A stretch of 64,000 nucleotides of DNA from Talinum fruticosum (lineage: Eukaryota > Streptophyta > Magnoliopsida > Caryophyllales > Talinaceae), in contig JAITYX010000048.1 in the NCBI GenBank assembly GCA_021018815.1, positions 806,001-870,000 of the forward strand, written 5' to 3'. Numbering within the stretch: the first letter of the stretch is position 1; every line of letters starts with the position of its first letter. Made by a program: the position numbers and the translations under genes. Below the pieces are notes generated by a model that saw only the letters and a list, made by a program, of their open reading frames with translations, was not told the DNA's origin and ran no database searches. Shown here piece by piece: positions 20,079 through 32,302 of this stretch.

Positions 20079-23000
20079 ATGGATGGGCCTACGCATCGTA
20101 GATGGATGTATCGTAGGTTATTACCCGGTAAAGTTGGGTATAGACAAGAGTTTTTAGACGGGGTTGAGGAGTTTGATGCACATGCTAAAAGCAAATCAGA
20201 ATTTGTGCATAATCAACAATATAGGTGTCTATGTCGCAAATGCGAAATCGGAAGTATAAGGATCCCGATGAAGTTAAGTTGCACCTCTATCAATATGGTT
20301 TTCTTCCAAACTATTGGTATTGGACTAGTCATGGAGAAATAGATCCTCATTTACATGAGGAGCAAACAATGGTTTCTAATGTATTCAACGACAACGAGTG
20401 GCGCCAATCATATGAACTACGGCGATGTAGAAACAAATATCGACCGTATGAATGATATGGTCACGGATGCCATGATCTCAAATCAAAACTCTACAAGTGA
20501 GCCTCCAAATACCCATGCCCAAAGTTTCTTTAATATGGTTGAGGCTGCACAACGACCTTTGTGGGTAGGAAATGAAACTCACACTGAGTTGTCTGCCACT
20601 TGTTAGAATGTTGAGCATTAAGTCCGACTACAACATGCCTCAAAATTGCTTTAATGAAATTGCTCAACTTATGAAGGAGATTTGTCCGCCTGATAACCGA
20701 GTTCCTCGTGACATTAACCATGCAAAGAAGGTCATTAAAAATCTTGAGATGGATGTTCAAAAAATTGATTGTTGTCGACAAGGTTGCATGTTGTTCTACA
20801 AAGAGGACGAGTGACCTTGATTCATGCAAGTTTTGTGGCCATGCGAGATGGAAGCGTCAAAGGGAAAGACAAGGCAAAAGTCAAAGAACTCCATTTGCAA
20901 GGATGCATTACTTGCCCTTAATACCAAGACTTCAGCGCTTGTTTGTTTCAAAAACCACGGCAGAACACATGAGATGGCATTATGAGAATGTAAGAGAAGA
21001 TGGTGTCCTCTCGTCATCCTTCGGATGGTGAAGCATGGAAACATTTTGATAGAGTTAACCCCGAATTTGCTATCGAACCTAGAAACATAAGACTTGGTTT
21101 GTGCGCGGATAGGTTTAATCCATTCAGCCAACCTGCAAGGTCTTATTCAATCTAGCCGATCGTTGTTACGCCTTATAATCTACCACCGAGTTATGCATGA
21201 CGACGCCTTATATGTTCTTGACATGTATCATACCAGGGCCGACAAATCCGAAAAATAAAATTGATGTGTACTTGCAGCCTCTTATTGATGAGTTGAAAAC
21301 ACTATGGGAAGATGGTGTTGAAACATATGATATTTCTAAAGGTGAGAACTTTCTCATGAAGGCTGCGTTGATGTGGACCATTAATGATTTCCCGGCCTAT
21401 GGTATGTTGTCCGGATGGAGTACGCATGGTGCCATGTCATGCCCGGTATGTATGAATCACAAAAAGCTTTTAAACTTAGAAATGGCCGAAAATTTTCATG
21501 GTTTGATTTCCATCGACGGTTTTGCCCCAAAGTCACGCGTTTCGAAGGAATAGCACATCGTTTACAAAAGGAAAAACCGTACATTCGGGTCCTCCTTGTC
21601 GTTATACGGGGAAGAAATACAACAATGGGTTGAAAACTTTCCCAAAGTAACAGAAGAGCAAGAAATTAACATTTCGGGGTTCAAAAAGGATCATAATTGG
21701 ACAAAACAAAGCATATTTTGGGAGCTACCATATTGGAAAGATCAATTGCTTCACCATAACTTAGATGTGATGCACATTGAGAAGAACTTTTTGAGAATAT
21801 AATTAACATCTGTTATGGATATTCCTGGTAAAACAAAGGATGACATCAAGGCAAGAATGGATTTGGAAGAGTTGTGTGATCGTGTAGAGTTGAATTTAAA
21901 GCATGGAGTCAATGGTAAAATTCTCAAACCGAAGGCAAAATATGTGTTAACGTTGGAGCGAGAAGAGGGCAATATGTGAATGGGCAAGGGAGTTGAAAAT
22001 GCCGGATGATTATTGCTCTAACATTTCATACCTTGTCGACCCAAACTCCACTAAGTTCCATAGCATAAAAAGTCATGATTGTCATGTTTTCATGGAGAGC
22101 CTTCTTCCAATAGCATTTAGTGCACTCCCGAACGAGATTTTAGCGCCTCTCATTGAAATTAGTGAGTTCTTCAAGAACCTTTACTCATCCGTTTTACGGG
22201 ATGCGGAGTTGGAGCAAATGCATCAAAATATTTCAATAACACTTTGTAAATTGGAAACAATATTTCCTCCTGGGTTCTTCAATGTGATGGAATACTTGCC
22301 GGTTCATTTGGTGGAGGAAACAAAATTGGGTGGTCCGGTACAGTACCGGTGGATGTATCCATTTGAGAGGTTCTTTGGCCGATTGAAGAGATCCATAGGA
22401 AACAAATCGAAGCCTGAAGGGAGTATCATTGAAAAGTACGTCCGATTAAAAGAAACACATTTTGCCTCTTACTATTTCGGCTCTAACGTGCCTTGTATGC
22501 GCACTAGAAGTCGACGAAATGAAGACAGCGAAGTTCCAAACCATAATCCTACTCTTTCGGTATTCATACCAGAAGGTGCTCCAATTGGGAAGTGCATTCC
22601 GCGTTTCCTTGATGATAAGGAAAAGACGGCCGCACATCCGCATGTTTTACTCGAACCGTGCCGAAGTTAAACCTTACATTGAGTGAGTTTCTCTTGTCGT
22701 AATGAACACTCGTTTGAATACTTTTATAGTTTTATTCAGAATGATGATGTCATCTTAATAAAATCTTTGAACTCAGCCTCTTCGAACACCAAAAACGAGC
22801 TATGTATGGTGATGTTAGTGATGCTTGCAATTGATGCAATGGTGGAAAGTGAGTTCGAAGAGTGGTTCAACGGAGTTGTGAGTATCATATGTTATTACTT
22901 ATTGCTCGTGCCTCAACTTTATTAGTATCGGTTGTTCCATTTTAATAAACTAAACAAACACTATGTTATTGACACAGATTCATTGTTATCAAGTATATCA

Positions 23001-23784
23001 TGATGAAAAGCATGTGTACTTGATGCAACTAGCTCAAGGTCCTTTAAGGAGAGTGAGAACATGGACAGCATACACGGTTAATGGAATATTATTTCATACT
23101 AAGGCTCGAAATGAAGGGAGAATGACCTTCAATTGTGGTGTACGTGTGAAAGGAACCGATGGAGGACATGTTCAAAATAATTACTACGGCATCTTGCAAG
23201 AGGTTGTTGAAGTTGAATATGTTGGTGAACCAATAAAAAGGTGTGTGCTTGTTTAAATGCGATTGGTTTGACCTAGTCGTCCTCGGGGAACTCAATGCCA
23301 TAAATTTAGTTCGTATGTCGAAGTGCATCGTACAAGGCGTTATCGTAAGTACGATCCTTTCATATTTGCTAGCACTCGCAACTCGGGTGTATTATATGTC
23401 ATATCCACAAGGGGTCCCTAGAGAAAAGCTGAATTAGTTCATCGTAGTGGCATCAAAACCAAGGGCCGAGTTGATGACCAATATACTATTCCTCGTGCAT
23501 TCCAAGAGGATAGTATGGGTACGATCGATCCAATAATAGAAACTTTGCCGAAACTTTGGTTGATAACTCAAGCTCAGCGAGAAGAATTAGTTGATGATGT
23601 TATTTTAAACCGAGAAGATGAGATTGAGGATGTTAGTGAAGAAGAGGAAGGTGAAGAAGATGAAGAAGGTGAATGGGATGATGATAACATCACCGATGAC
23701 GAAGAAGAACATACCCTATTCAATGATGCCGAAGAGGATAGTGAAGAAGATGATGATAACACCGATGATGAGGATGATGAGTAG
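20079..23784 (+). pseudogene. TNPD/TNP2-type CACTA transposase
   Basis: Likely start is the ATG at 20,079 (MDGPTHRRWMYRRLL). Domains in order: transposase-associated domain (RRWMYRRL..., FLDGVEEFDAHA, then KDPDEVKLHLYQYGFLPNYW) at 20.08-20.35 kb; TNP2 transposase domain at 20.83-21.56 kb (CKFCGHARW, YLPLIPRLQRLF, DVYLQPLIDELK, MLSGWSTHG); a linking piece with DVMHIEKNF at 21.77 kb; DUF4218-like domain at 21,993-22,670 (LPVHLVEETKLGGPVQYRWM, FFGRLKRS); DUF4216-like domain at 22.96-23.45 kb; acidic tail (DDDNTDDEDDE) ending at 23,784. This is the complete domain set of plant CACTA transposases. Frame breaks near 20.24, 20.8, 21.03, 21.55 and 21.8 kb are not all explainable as introns, so it is scored as broken; some could be introns. 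Confidence 0.85.
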
Positions 23785-24026
23785 TTGATAATGTTCTTTT
23801 GTTGAGTTTTTTTATATTGTACAACTTTCATTTATGTTGTCATCGAATGAATTCTTATTAATGTAATGAAGGTGAAACAATTGAAGCGTAATTTATTCAC
23901 ATGCTTCGATTTATATCTAACGCTTACATGTTTATATGTTTACTATTGTTTATATGTTGTTTTATATGAAATCACTTGAACCGTTGGATGTTTACTAATA
24001 GTGTGAATTACTTGTTTATGTACAGA

Positions 24027-25920
24027 AAAATGGAGAGAGGTAAAGGCGGAACCAAAAGATCGGCTACTCGGGAAGGGCTAGAAACACCACTACCGATGGG
24101 GAAGGTAATGATGTCAACACTTCTACCCCCTCTCAAAACCCTCGGAACCTTCAAACTCCCGGCGGTGGAGCACTATCTCCATATTCCCCTCACAACCAAA
24201 CTCCATTGGGGGATCATTTATTCCCAACCCTCCCTTTTTCCAACTCCCAAACTTCCCACACATGCAAAACCCATCTGGGTGGGTCTTTCTTTCTAAACCC
24301 TCCATATTCTCGAGCAACCCCATATGTACTCAAACCCATCGAGTACATATGCATATCACCAATATGGTACAAATAATGTACCACGCATCCACATTGGTTC
24401 CGAACAACGGCCACCACAAATGCCTACAAATGAAGGACCAAGCGATACGAGGAACGAGGATCCTTGTCTTCAATCAAGTAGCGCTAGCAGCTGAGAAAAG
24501 ATCCGAATTGAGCCGGATGGTGAAGGGTAAGTGTGATAATAAATAATAAAATAAATTAAGCATATTAGTTATTACTTGAACTAACTATTTTATATATTTA
24601 TTGATTAGATTCTACCCCATTGACAAAGTTGTGGGTATGATTTCCCACATCTTCCAAAGCAAGTACGATGGAGCTTGGCCTACATGGGGTAAAGTCCCTC
24701 GATCACAACGTGATCGGTGGTTTTCTGAGTTTAAGTTAATGACAAATCATTAGTTTTCTCAAGTTCGAGATAACATAATCACTTATTGTGCATGTTCGAA
24801 CATTATATTATAATTTCATAACTTATAAACTACGTTTTTATTTATATAGAAATTTTTCACTTGGTCTCCAACCGATGAAGTCCAAATCGAAGAAATTTTG
24901 AAAAGAAAGGTAGTGATCGCTTGAAGGACTTCATGCTCAAGGCGAGGAAAACTAAGAAGAAGCCGAAATGGTTGGGTGACAACTACCGGCGCGAGTTGCT
25001 CGAATATTGGGAAACTGCTGAATACAAGAAGTTCCGCGAGCAAGCTCGGAAAAACCGTCATGCTCGATCGGGGGGACTTGGTTCATCGCTCCATACTTGT
25101 GGCTCAATCTCTATGACAGAGCATAAGCGGCGATTTGTACATACCTTTTTCTTATTGATTACACATGCAATCTGTTAACATGTTCATATTGGTAAATTGA
25201 TTCTCTACTAACTTGTTTTTAATTTTAGATGAAGGAGCTTAAAGGAGTTCAGCCTCTACCGACCCAACTATTTTCACGAACGCACAAAACAAAAAAGGAC
25301 GAATGGGTGGACAAAAATCTAAGGCCATTTACGTGAGTAACCATATATATGAATTCCGCATATTTTTCTATCTATTGTTTTCGTTAATAGCCTGTGATAT
25401 TTACATGCCTCAAATATTTATATTATATTCAGGAGAAGTTTCAAAAAGAGTGGGAAGAGTTGCAAAACACTCAACCCACTCAAACTTCCGATGATGACCC
25501 CAACTCTTTTGAGGATCATGTCTCCACCCCTTCACAACAAGAGTTGTGGGTCAAAGCCAATGTGAACAAGAAAGGTCGCATTTATGGACTTGGATCCGAG
25601 GCTAGAAACTTGAAACCAACAACGCCCTTCAAATCACCGAAACCGTCTACCGCAGATGACTCGGAATGGAGAGAAAAAGTGCATACTTTAAATTCTGAGG
25701 TACAGCAATGGATTGAGCATTGTCGGATGCTTGAGTTACGAAATAGGCATCTTAAGGCACGAGTCGACGGTTTCACCGAGCCAATAGCACGTATGAACGA
25801 ATTTCGCAGTTTCAGCAAACATCCGGATCTCACCGTCGACCACCACAACCACAAGAGGAAGAGGATGAGGATGAGGATGAGGATGAGGATGAGGATGAGT
25901 GAATTCAAATGTGAACTTTT
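24027..25920 (+). pseudogene. TNPA-type second gene of the CACTA element
   Basis: Starts near MERGKGGTKRSATREG. A Pro/Ser-rich N-terminal part with NPRNLQTPGGG follows in another frame. Exons then carry VVGMISHIFQSKYDG, FWSPTDEVQIEEIL and the core of the plant En/Spm 'Ptta' family: FREQARKNRHARSGGLGSSL. The last part (25,394-25,900) has KGRIYGLGSEARNL and a heptad-like helix (HTLNSEVQQWIEHCRMLELR). Introns are likely at 24.53-24.61, 25.13-25.23 and 25.33-25.43 kb. A (GAGGAT)n tract at 25.86-25.90 kb encodes an Asp/Glu tail in one frame, but the upstream exon enters it in the wrong frame. TNPA-like proteins bind subterminal repeats. Confidence 0.75.
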
Positions 25921-26214
25921 GTATATATTGGTGATCACCACTTTGCGAACTATTTAAATGTATTTGAGGTTTCTTGTGAGTTATTGTTTGTTTGTTGTAT
26001 TGAACTTGAGAATTTGTTTTAAGTATGTTATGGTTGTTGATGATGTTGAACATGTAAGTTGGATTTGTATATCCAACTTTGATGAATTATTTGTGGCGGC
26101 ATATGTAAATGCTAAATGTAAGTGTCACATATGTGAATGGTGGATTTGTATATCCATTCACAATTTTCTGTACTCGGGTAATGAATAATTAGAAAATAAT
26201 ATTCAGAATTTTTG

Positions 26215-26607
26215 ACTGAACAATGACGGAACAATGACGGATCAGCGACTGAACAAGTACCAATCAGCGACGGAAAGTAGCGACGGAAAAACCCCATATT
26301 CCGTCGCTAATTAGCGACGGATTTCAACGACGGAATTAGGGGATTGTCCATCGCTGATTCAGCGACGGAAATCCCTCACTTCCATCGATAAATCAACGAC
26401 GGAATGTCGTTCCGTCGCTGATTTCCATCAGCTACGGAAATGGTAGCCGTCACTAATCCGTCGCTAATTAGCGACGGAATTGAAAATTTCCGTCGCCGAT
26501 ATTTAGCGACTCGCTTTCAGCGACGGAAGAGTTCCGTCGCTAATTCCGTCGCTAATTCTGAAATTCCGTCGCTATTTCCGTCGCAAATTTGCAGCTTTCT
26601 AGTAGTG
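26215..26607. repeat. CACTA 3' subterminal repeats
   Basis: About twenty copies of the GCGACGGAA motif and its inverse, denser than at the 5' end. TTCCGTCGCTAATT appears repeatedly close to the terminus, as expected for TNPA-binding sites. Confidence 0.9.
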
Positions 26608-29040
26608 AGCAAAATGTCAAAGGGATGTTGATTTCAATGAGGTTGGTGAATTTGAAGATGTTGAGGTTGGTGACATTGAAGACATTGAGGTTGGTGACAT
26701 TGAAGATGTTAAGGTTGAAAGTATTGAAGAGGATGAAGAAATGGAGACAGATGTTGAGACCAGTGATGATGAATGGGTCACCTGCACGAGCTAAGGTGGC
26801 TAATTTTAGAACACAAAAGGCCCTTGATGTCTGTAGAAGTTGTTACTCATTGCGAGGTGACACATGAAAAAGCTTGTGAAGACAATATTAGAGAAAATAA
26901 TGGTTGAGAAACTAATACGAACTGCAAGATTTCAGAGTGAATATGAAGACTCTATAGCTGAAATGGAAACTTCTAGTAAGAGTGATGATGTTATGCCTAG
27001 ATTGCTAAGGAAAAGGAGAAGAATTATGAAGGCTGATGAGTATACTAATTTTAAGACATTAAAGTGGGAGGTGGGGATGACATTTGGGACTACCGAAAGG
27101 TTCAAAGATGCAATCTGTAGGTTTGCATTAGCTAATGGCTATTGCTCGAAGATTGGTGTGTCCGACTCATCAAGGAAAATAGTGGGTGCAGTTTGTCGGT
27201 GCAATTTCGGGGTTTATGCTTCATGGGATAGAAGAAGGCAACTTATGTTGTGAAATTTGTCAACAACCATTACAAGTGCACAAGAAGCATGGTGAAAAAC
27301 GCTCACTGAAGTACTCTTTTCTTAGTAAGCATTACCTTATGAGGTTCAAGGAGAGACCTCTATGGCCTGCAAAGGATATGATCAATGAAGTTAAGAGGGA
27401 CTTCAAGATGTGCATTAACAAATGGACAACATATAAGGCTAAACAACCAGCTCGAAGTTGTTGTATGGCTCAATGAAGGAGCATTATTGCAGAGTTGGGA
27501 GGTACATTGAAGAATTGAAAAGATCAAACAAGGACAACACTTTCATACTCCGAAATGACCCACAAATTGTGAAGGAAGTACCTGTGTTTTAGAGGTTTTT
27601 GTATGTTTTGATGGACTGAAAAATGGGCGAATTGCAGGTTGTAGACTTGTAATTTGTATTGATGGTTGTTTTCTGAAGACATTCTTAGGTGGCTATTTAC
27701 TAACCGCAATTGGGATGGATGGAAATAATAAGATGTTTCCAATTGCTTGGGCTGTTGTTGAGGCTGAAAACAATGATAGTTGGGGTTGGTTTTTGAGTCA
27801 TGTAAGAGAATGTCTTAGAGGGACAAGAGGCTCGGGGTGGTCTTTCATATCGGATGAACATCAGGTTTGTTTGTTAGCATATAAGGTTTAATTTATATAT
27901 TATTGGTTTGTGTTTTAATGCATTGCTCATGGCTATGTTTTTCAGGCAATCCTCAATGCTTGTGTCAAATGTCTTCCCCAACTATGAGCACAGACATTGT
28001 GCAAGACATGTATATATAAACTGGAAGAAGACTCATAAGGGGAGGAACTGAAGCTTTTATTTTGGAATGTAGCAAAGGCTTACAACATGAGTGATTTCAA
28101 AGAAGCTTTAGAGGCCCTCAAAATAGCTTCTCCAAAGGTAGCAGAGGATTTTCAATTCCAAAATCCAAGGTTATTTTGTAGGGTTTTCATGAGAACTAAT
28201 TCAAAATGTGATGTTGTCAATAACATGGCTAAGACCTTCAACACATACATTATCCAAGCTAGGAATAGGCATTTGATATATATGTTAGAAGACATTAGAG
28301 TGGCTTTGATAGAAAGAATGGTTGTGAAAAAGCCATTATGGAGACAGCTGAGGATGAAATCTGCCCTAGGATCGGAATCAAACTGGAAAAGGAAATAGAT
28401 GAAGCCGAAATTGCATTCCAGCTTCCTAGCAGCAACAAGGTTTTCTAAGTCTCCTATAGGCTAGACAATCTCCATGTTGACCTCACTACTCGGCACTTGT
28501 ACTTGCAGAAAATGGGATCTAACTGGGATTCCCTGTTGCCATGTCATTTCTTGTACAACATGGTTGAAGCAAAACTCAGAGGATTGTGTGCATGCCTACT
28601 TTAAGAAATCCAAATACATGGCCCCTTAAACAGGTGTAATAAGTCCTTGTGCTCGGAGAAAGACATTAGCCTGAAAAGGAGCTTCCACTTGACCCACCAT
28701 CAATTAAAATAGGGCTAGGCAGACCAAAAAGAAACAGAAGGAAAGATCTCCATGAAGATCCAAAGAGAAAAGGCAAGTTAACTAGGCATGGGAGACAAAT
28801 GGTGTGCACTATATGTGGCTCGGTTGGTCATAACAAAAGAGGTTGCCCTAATAAAGGTACTGCACCTCAGGATCTACCTCCACCACCACAAAGAAGGTCA
28901 AGGGGTAGACCAAAAAGCACAGCAACGGCAGCGAGCAGCCTATGTCCGATGAAAGGGCCACTACCACCCAGTCGGACAGAGGCGGGAGAAGAAGAGGCAG
29001 AGGGAGAGCAGGTAGTAGAGGAGGGCAAGAGGAGGTGTAA
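26608..29040 (+). pseudogene. mudrA-like transposase, 3' part
   Basis: Continues mudrA after the CACTA insertion. It starts with a short acidic repeat (VGDIEDVE-like, 24-bp units at 26,640-26,730). Then come the MuDR DNA-binding domain (KWEVGMTFGTTERFKDAICR, 27.06-27.25 kb), the DDE transposase domain (VICIDGCFLKTFLGGYLLTA, PIAWAVVEAENNDSWGWFL, SFISDEHQ; 27.6-27.86 kb), an intron at about 27,866-27,945, a helical insert (FKEALEALKIASPKVAEDFQ, 28.09-28.4 kb), the SWIM zinc finger (CSCRKWDLTGIPC near 28.5 kb) and a CCHC knuckle (CTICGSVGHNKRGC, 28.8 kb). Stops and frameshifts near 26.8, 27.25, 27.5, 28.0 and 28.4 kb break it, quite apart from the CACTA insertion. Confidence 0.85.
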
Positions 29041-29534
29041 GTAGTGTGGGAGTAGAGTCATCTTCATCTATGCAAGAGTTAGGGCAACCACTAATGTTTA
29101 GCCAAGCATCAATATCCATATCTCAGGTCACTTACAATAGCACCCAGTGAAGTAAAGAGGATCAAACATTCCTTTTGGGGAGGGAGTAACTAGCTTTTAT
29201 TGTGGGGGAGGGAAGGGGAGTAACCTTGTATGTATGCCATGTAATTTGGAGGGTTCATATTTTGGGGCTTAAACAATTTGTATTGACTGTTAATTTTGGG
29301 GGCTTAAACAATCTGTATGCCATGTGGGTTTCACTTTAGCTGTTAATCAAATAGAATGCTTCATTGAAATTCCGAGTCAAATATACAAATTTTAGACAAT
29401 TTTTCCCACCATGAATTTTTTAAAATTTCATTCATTCTTACTCACTCATTCAATACAAAGTACACAATATACCTACCCTCAACCAAAGCTATTACAACAC
29501 TTCACTACTTCCCCACTTCTACCCCACTACACTA

Positions 29535-30203
29535 TTAATTTCCCTTACAAACACAATGACAAACATCACAAAATAGAGAAATATCCACATTTTCTCCCGC
29601 ATATTCTTCCTTGATGCTTTCACTTTCACTCGTCAGTAGTTCTTCCTTCACTATTTTCAATTCTTCGTGAACTTGTTTCCTTTTCTCCCTCTCTTTTGCA
29701 ATCTTGGTCCTTAATCTTGTATTCTCTTCAATCAACATTTGAAAAACATGTTCTTCATCACTTCTACTCTTGCTGCTCTCCCCTTGTAAGCTTTCATATT
29801 GTTCACTTGAAGTGTCATTTGTTGAACTTCACCTACTAATTCTTTTACTCTCTCTTCCAAAATTTTATTCTTCTCCACCACATTAATTTCTTCATCATTA
29901 TCATCTCATTTGAAAAATTGACAGTCTTGATTCATCTACCAAAACATGCACATTTACATTTCAAACATCAATTGTAATTTCAAGACAAAATATGTAAACC
30001 CAGAATTAAATTTGCACATACCCTCTACAGATAGCGACCCATAAAACTTTTTCCCTCTATTTTGGGGTGTTTTGGAGATCTTCTTAACAGTAGGTAGGGT
30101 CATGGAAGCATTTCACCATTCCCAATTTGTCATTCTCGATGCTGGAATTCCTTCCCATTGACGAATAAGAGGAATTGACATTGCTAAAACCCTTGCCGCT
30201 CAT
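29535..30203 (-). pseudogene. GRF zinc-finger gene carried by the MULE
   Basis: On the minus strand, the ATG at 30,203 opens MSGKGFSNVNSSYSSMGRN, a Ser-rich start. Next come VKCFHD and, after a frameshift, KISKTPQNRGKKFYG, then (after ~100 bp, probably an intron) NQDCQFFKWDD. This is the pattern of plant GRF-type zinc fingers (CxC, RxFYGC, CxFFxW). The cysteine after FYG is replaced by Ser. The C-terminal part (29,535-29,738 and the frame before it) is rich in Glu/Lys with coiled-coil character (VEEN-, LREKRKQVHEE-like), ending CDVCHCVCKGN. The gene starts close to the right TIR and converges on mudrA. Its role in MULEs is not known to me. Confidence 0.65.
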
Positions 30204-30321
30204 TGAACCCTTCTTTCTCTTTCTCTTCCTCTTCCGCTTCCTTCTTTTTCACTTGTCGACCAAATTTGTCGAAAATCACGGACTTATTAGGGCAAGTGAT
30301 TTGGAGATGGATTCGTGAAAT

Positions 30322-30682
30322 TCAGAGAGAGAGAGTGATAAGAGAGAGAAAGATAGTGGGTAACTCGTTGCTTGAGGTGTTTAAAATTGTTAAACACTTG
30401 ACCTAATTTTTTTAAAAAATCTCTTTTAATTACACGTTTCAAACGCCACCACCACGTCATGTATCCGGCGAGTCAAATTCAGTGGTGGTATATTAAAAAT
30501 AATTACATGAAAAGTACGGCTCATTCCTAATAATTTCTTAAGTACGGATTAATGGTTTCCAATGTGCCGGAGTTCGGATTATTATATTAGGGTTTAAATT
30601 CGAATGATGTGGGGCCAATCGATATTTCGGGATATTCCCATTAAAAGAGCCCAAAGTTCGAGATTTTAGAATCCAATATTCC
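30322..30682 (-). repeat. MULE right TIR
   Basis: Uninterrupted copy of the TIR, in inverse orientation to the two left parts. It runs from the CACTCTCTCTCTCTG-like inner end to CCAATATTCC. It probably contains the promoter of the GRF zinc-finger gene, as MULE TIRs usually drive transcription inward. Identity to the left arm looks about 85-90% by eye. Confidence 0.9.
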
Positions 30683-31119
30683 TTATGGTTTTTAATAGTT
30701 GATTTCTAAGGCAAGAAGGGTACAAATAGGTATTCAAAACACAATGAAACACAAGTAAAACAACCGATAAAATCCTAATTTTAGCTAAGTAAAACAATAC
30801 TTAAACATAACAAGATGGGTTTTTAAACAACACAATTCAAAAAGCTGCTTAGTGAACTCCAGTAATTAGATACATCCTTGCAACATTCAAGCCTTTTTAA
30901 TTAGATATTATTACCTAATTGTTGAATCTAATCGAGTTTCTTATGAAATTCCCGATTAGATACATCATACCAGTAATATCCAACATATTGTCCATTTCTA
31001 AAAATTGGCTATTTTAAAAGTATAATTTTTAACCTCTTGTCTTAATCTCCTCCTTAGCTTCAAGATATTTGGAGGACGTCTCTTTTTGGGTGCGGGCAAG
31101 ATTTCATTTGTAAGGGAAG

Positions 31120-32294
31120 CAATGGCGGAGATAGAAGTTTTCCGTATGGATGTCTTTACGAATGAGACAAAATATATAAATTTGAAGAAAAAAATCGTTC
31201 GTCTATTGATCGACAAATAAATTTGAAAAAGAAAATTCCGTTCATCTATTGGCTAACAAATAAATTTGAAATAACATTTGATTTACAAAATTTAACAATT
31301 AAACATAAACCATATAATAACAAATCAAACAATGAATACATTTATTCATATTATTTCAAGCCAACAATCAAGTAATATCAAGTTACTAACTAATTTTGAG
31401 TACTTCATAATCACCACCAACAACCAACATTGCAATAATTCACTTAAATCACAAATTACGAATTTATGCTTTACAAAATTAATTAAACAATAATAAAATA
31501 ACTGCCATAATTGAGAAAGAAACTAACAAGTAAAAGATAGAAGGGTAGTTATTTTGTTTATGTAAAAGAGATTATTGTAATCAAACAACAACATAATGTA
31601 GAAAGAAATTACGAATTTAATCAAAATAGTTGCCAAAATTAATCTAAATTCTAAAATGAACTCGTAAAATTTTTTAAAAATTTAGAAAGAAACCCTAACC
31701 TTTAAGATTTGAGAATGAAGGGTAGGCGAGTGTGGGGCGTGGTGGGCTCGGCGGCAACGAACGAGCGAGCAGGCGAGCAAGGCAACGGCGAGCAAAGGAA
31801 GCGTAACCAATGAGTCGTCGTGGCGGTCTCCAATGGATCGAGCAACTAAGAGAGAGAGAGAGTTAGAGCGAGTGAGTAGATTAGAAGATATGGGGCATCT
31901 CGGTGTTTGGCCATCAAGCCTTTGACTCGGCGGCAGGTAGGGCAAGCACCGATGGGTAAAGTCGGTGGTAGGGACAGAGGGAGGGACCGAGAGGGGAGGG
32001 GAGAGCATTGTGGGTGGGGGAGAAGCCATGGGGACGGACAGAGACTTTGAGAGAGCGAGAGAGTGAAACCATGTTCAGCGTGCCAAGCAAATGGTGAGGT
32101 GAGGGCCGAAAATATAGAGAGAAAATTGTATTGGGCCTGTTTCACTTGGGCTTAATGTTTATATTTTTACAGGTGCTTATATTTTTATGGGTATCCCATA
32201 TACAAATAATAACATATTTTCAAAGTATTACAACTATTTTTTTAAACTTATGGGTGTTCTAGGACACCCATACAACACACATAGATCTGTCCCG
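31120..32294. mobile_element. Non-autonomous hAT element, copy 1
   Basis: Starts CAATGGCGGAGATAG and ends CTATGTGTGT-side GATCTGTCCCG; the inverted end reads CGGGACAGATCTATG. Flanking octamers AAGGGAAG (31,112-31,119) and AAGGGAAT (32,295-32,302) match at 7 of 8, the duplication size of hAT elements. Internally it is AT-rich with a GC-rich segment at 31.7-32.1 kb whose open frames are only low complexity. Near the right end is the palindrome GGGTGTTCTAGGACACCC. Same family as the element at 39.0-40.3 kb. Confidence 0.7.
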
Positions 32295-32302
32295 AAGGGA
32301 AT

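Larger units (their letters stand above)
18468..26607 (+). mobile_element. CACTA (En/Spm) transposon, 8.14 kb
   Basis: Starts CACTACTACAAAA and ends TTTCTAGTAGTG, the inverted terminus. The 3-bp target duplication AGC is exact on both sides (18,465-18,467 and 26,608-26,610). Subterminal regions are packed with GCGACGGAA and its inverse, the expected transposase-binding repeats. Inside are a TNPD-type gene (20,079-23,784) and a TNPA-type gene (24,027-25,920), both plus strand, preceded by a GC-rich leader and four 136-bp repeats. The ends are well preserved but the TNPD gene has several frame breaks, so the element is not old yet is probably defective. Confidence 0.95.
15482..30682 (+). mobile_element. 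Autonomous-type MULE with nested insertions
   Basis: The element starts GGAATATTGG (15,482) and ends CCAATATTCC (30,682). The TIRs are about 360 bp. Flanking 9-mers TTATACTTT (15,473-15,481) and TTATGGTTT (30,683-30,691) match at 7 of 9 positions, as expected of an aged Mutator target-site duplication. It carries mudrA (plus strand) and a convergent GRF zinc-finger gene (minus). Two later insertions sit inside: a ~1.24-kb long-TIR element in the left TIR and an 8.14-kb CACTA element in mudrA. Without them the MULE would be about 5.8 kb. Both genes are broken, so it is immobile unless helped by another transposase. Confidence 0.88.

Noticed and set aside
23574..23831. Ser-rich minus-strand frame
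   Set aside because: Antisense of the GAT/GAA-rich acidic tail of the TNPD-type gene.
31682..32145. Two minus-strand frames of 99-115 residues
   Set aside because: Pro/Ser/Leu-rich, no domain, inside the GC-rich part of a non-autonomous hAT element.
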